From: Alentia gelatinosa
Taxonomy: Eukaryota; Annelida; Polychaeta; Phyllodocida; Polynoidae
NCBI GenBank assembly: GCA_950022655.1
Contig: OX465584.1
Location: 53,710,789-53,774,788, forward strand
DNA length: 64,000 nucleotides
Direction of reading: 5' to 3'
The notes beneath the pieces were generated by a model. That model did not search any database, was not told the DNA's origin, and was given only the letters and a program-made list of their open reading frames with translations. The position numbers and the translations under genes are program-made. Below are positions 61,540 through 64,000 of the stretch, piece after piece. Each line of letters starts with the position of its first letter. Positions within the stretch are counted from its first letter, which is position 1.

Positions 61540-62790
61540 GGAGCATTCGTTTTTTATGGCTGGGGGGGGCACAGTTTTTGCCGCATGAATCGGTCATAAA
61601 AAAAAGTCCCCCCCCCCCCCCCACTGCTAAAAGAAGTCTTCACACTTATTAGGAATAAAGATTAAAAGCACAGGGGAGGCTAAAATAATGTGGCCATTTT
61701 CTATAAAGCTTTCCTTCTGTACCTTGTGAGAGATGTTCTTGTTCATGTGATCTCCACTGGAGTCAGCATTGGAAAAGGTATTTGGTTGTGATAGTGATAG
61801 GTGTAGGTCCAACAAAACACGTGGTATACTCAAAGTATATGGTTGTGACAGTGAAGTGTTTTCCCATACATTTACCAATATAATTCAGTGGTTGGTTTGT
61901 AGTCATCAGGCTCCCTTGCATCAAGTTCACTGTTTCTGGTAGGGGTATCATTGACATGCAAATGATGATGTTCTTGCAATTTGCTGTAGTATGGCATGGG
62001 TGTGGGATGCTTGGCATTAGTGGACTAACCCATGTGGGGTACTACAGAAGAAACACAAATCACAATTTTTTAAATGCAGAACCCCTTCAAGGACTAAATG
62101 TAGAGATTTCCTTGCACATAGTGCTCTTCCATTGATATGGTTATCTTATTGAAATAAGCAGCACTCGGGAGTGTAGCACTTGATGCCATAGTCGATACTA
62201 ATTATTCGTTGTTGTTATAGAAAAACAAATGATCTTGTAAGACTGCATTGACCCTGGGACAAATGTACTGGTCTTTTTCCACTGCTGTTTATAGACACTG
62301 AACTCCTGGGAGTGATAAAACTATTGTAAAGCAAGTGTTCCACCAACTAGGCCTTGAACAGGTAGGCAGGCCAGCTGGAAATGTACAAATTCTCAGAGCT
62401 CTACCACCGACCCACCTTATAGTACTCAGAGAATACAAATATGCAATTCAAAATCATGGTAGCATAGTGTATATCCTGGGATGTATATGTAGAATATCAG
62501 GATCCTGACCCCATAACTTGTATATCACCTCCACCCTGTATATGATCAGGCCCCCATATAATAAGGAGATTCAGAAAGCTGTGAAAAGCATGTCATGCTT
62601 CACAGCCATGTCAGGGAGGTGGTTAGATTTGTAAATGCTACTCTGACCTACTTACCTCATATCCTGACAGTGGAGTCTTGGATTGGGGCTCTCTGAGTGG
62701 GAAGGTGAATGGATGGTTTGTCTGAAGGTATTAGTCTGGTTTGACACCCCACCTGACAGTAATGAGGGCTTCTTGAATTGGAGATGTTAG
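61540..62790. other. Intergenic DNA, no gene recognised
   Basis: 61555-61625 has a G-run and C-run framed by TTTTTTATGGC and GGTCATAAAAAA, a small inverted repeat. The remainder is unremarkable. Confidence 0.4.
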
Positions 62791-62796
62791 ACATTA

Positions 62797-63595
62797 ACTA
62801 GGAGCAAATGGTATATTCATCATTAATGAATGAGCGTGCAATTATAAATGAATAAGAATAAAAGGCTTGGGTTACATTCAGTCTGTGGCTAGTTTACTGT
62901 AATCTAATTGAACCCAGTCAACCTGGGTTCAATTTCTGCAACCACCTGAGTCTAGGATCCAAACCTATCAAGCAGCAGTGGGTCAATGATGTATTTCGGT
63001 CTTGAGTGATTGTTCATGTTCAGCTGAGCATGCTTCAAAGACCCTGAGACACTGGCGCCCTTCTCCTTTTCCACTATCTCAGTGAATAGCACGCAGATAG
63101 TGAGGGGATAGTTTTCTGGAAGCACGCTGGAAGTGTATATATGTGACCACTGTAACCTCTAGGTGATGTATATAGCGCGTACAAGCACGCTCTAATAACT
63201 AGGAGCAAATAGGATGTTCATCATAGATGAATGAGCATGCAATTATATATGAATAGCAATTGAAAGGTTTGGGTTAGATTCAGTCTATGGATAGTTTTCT
63301 GTAACCCACTTGCACCCAGTCAAGTTGCTATTTCTGCAACTGCCTATTAGGATCCAAACAGATCAAGCACCAGTGGGTCTTGAGGTATTTTGGTCGTGAG
63401 TGATTGGTCATGGTCTGCTGGGCACACCTTAAAGACACTGAGACACTGGCTCCCTGCTCTGTTCTCAATATCACAGTGAATAGCACACAGATAGTGAAGG
63501 GATAGTCTGTATGCAGTACCCTGAAAGTCTATATGGACCCCTCTAATTACCTCTAGATGATGTATATAGCGCGTGCAAGCACGCTCTAATAATAA
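62797..63595. repeat. Tandem duplication of a 400-bp dispersed repeat
   Basis: Unit 1 (62797-63198) and unit 2 (63199-63595) both start ACTAGGAGCAAAT and end with ATATAGCGCG-ACAAGCACGCTCTAAT. A reverse-oriented relative is at 1560-1690. Confidence 0.8.
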
Positions 63596-64000
63596 TGTAT
63601 AGGACTGCAGTGTGACTAGAGGAAGCTCCTGTTTCTGATGGATGGCAGTCATAAAGGTATTTCAACTATAGAGATATATTTGTGCCAGTTCGATTCTTAT
63701 TAATGATGCTATAGAGCCACTCTATATAGTGCATATATATATTGATCATACAACATGAAATAATGACTATACACTAGTTAATGACATGATGTGTGTACAT
63801 ACCCTGTGGTCATAGAACACAAATGAAGTTTGATTGAAAGTAACTATGACAATGTGGCATATCTGTGTGCAGGTGTTTTATCATCCACCTCATGTTAACC
63901 TGTCATGTACACTGTCGAGAAACATTATTCTCCTAGGAGAATACGGAAAAGAAGTCCCTAGCAGCTATTTTGTTTTTCCTTCGATAACTTATATTTGCAA

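Overview
The window is animal nuclear DNA. It shows split genes with GT-AG introns, microsatellites, LINE remains, and many miniature inverted-repeat elements packed into introns. It carries one clearly supported gene, on the plus strand. This gene encodes a secreted-then-anchored receptor with six C-type lectin-like domains (CTLDs), in the style of the mannose receptor family. Such multi-CTLD receptors and this MITE-rich, intron-rich layout fit a marine invertebrate (deuterostome or lophotrochozoan), but I cannot name the species from the sequence.

Layout. 1-6780: upstream intergenic DNA made of mobile-element copies, including a decayed tyrosine-recombinase gene on the minus strand (about 2092-2521). 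6921-47248: the receptor gene in 19 coding exons. Joined, they give exactly 981 codons (980 residues plus stop). Every junction between domains is phase 1, and all introns are GT-AG. The protein order is signal peptide, CTLD1 to CTLD6, Gly-rich stalk, one membrane helix, and a 40-residue tail with an NPFY motif. Only CTLD1 keeps the full EPN plus WND calcium/mannose signature. 47249-about 48040: 3' UTR with an AATAAA at 48015. 48040-64000: intergenic DNA with further element copies, microsatellites, LINE ends and a 400-bp tandem duplication at the right edge. I find no second gene I can support.

The introns hold most of the unusual structure. Intron 2 contains a 5.7-kb foldback element (14339-20040) whose interior is nearly all simple or GC-rich tandem repeat, with its two GC-rich arrays in inverted orientation. 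That element is nested in an outer element bounded by CTGGGAGCTGTTTCA inverted ends. Intron 3 has an inverted repeat around a telomere-like CCCTAA core. Introns 14 and 15 hold a probable piggyBac-type MITE pair whose 34-bp internal repeat went from 2 to about 16 units. Across the window about a dozen loci share a modular design. A long hairpin whose stem differs between loci carries a common loop close to GAGGCGAAGCCGAG. Next to it lies a short module bounded by TTTATCCTACCCC or TTTATCTCACCCC. This repeated hairpin-plus-module architecture is my best candidate for something not yet described.
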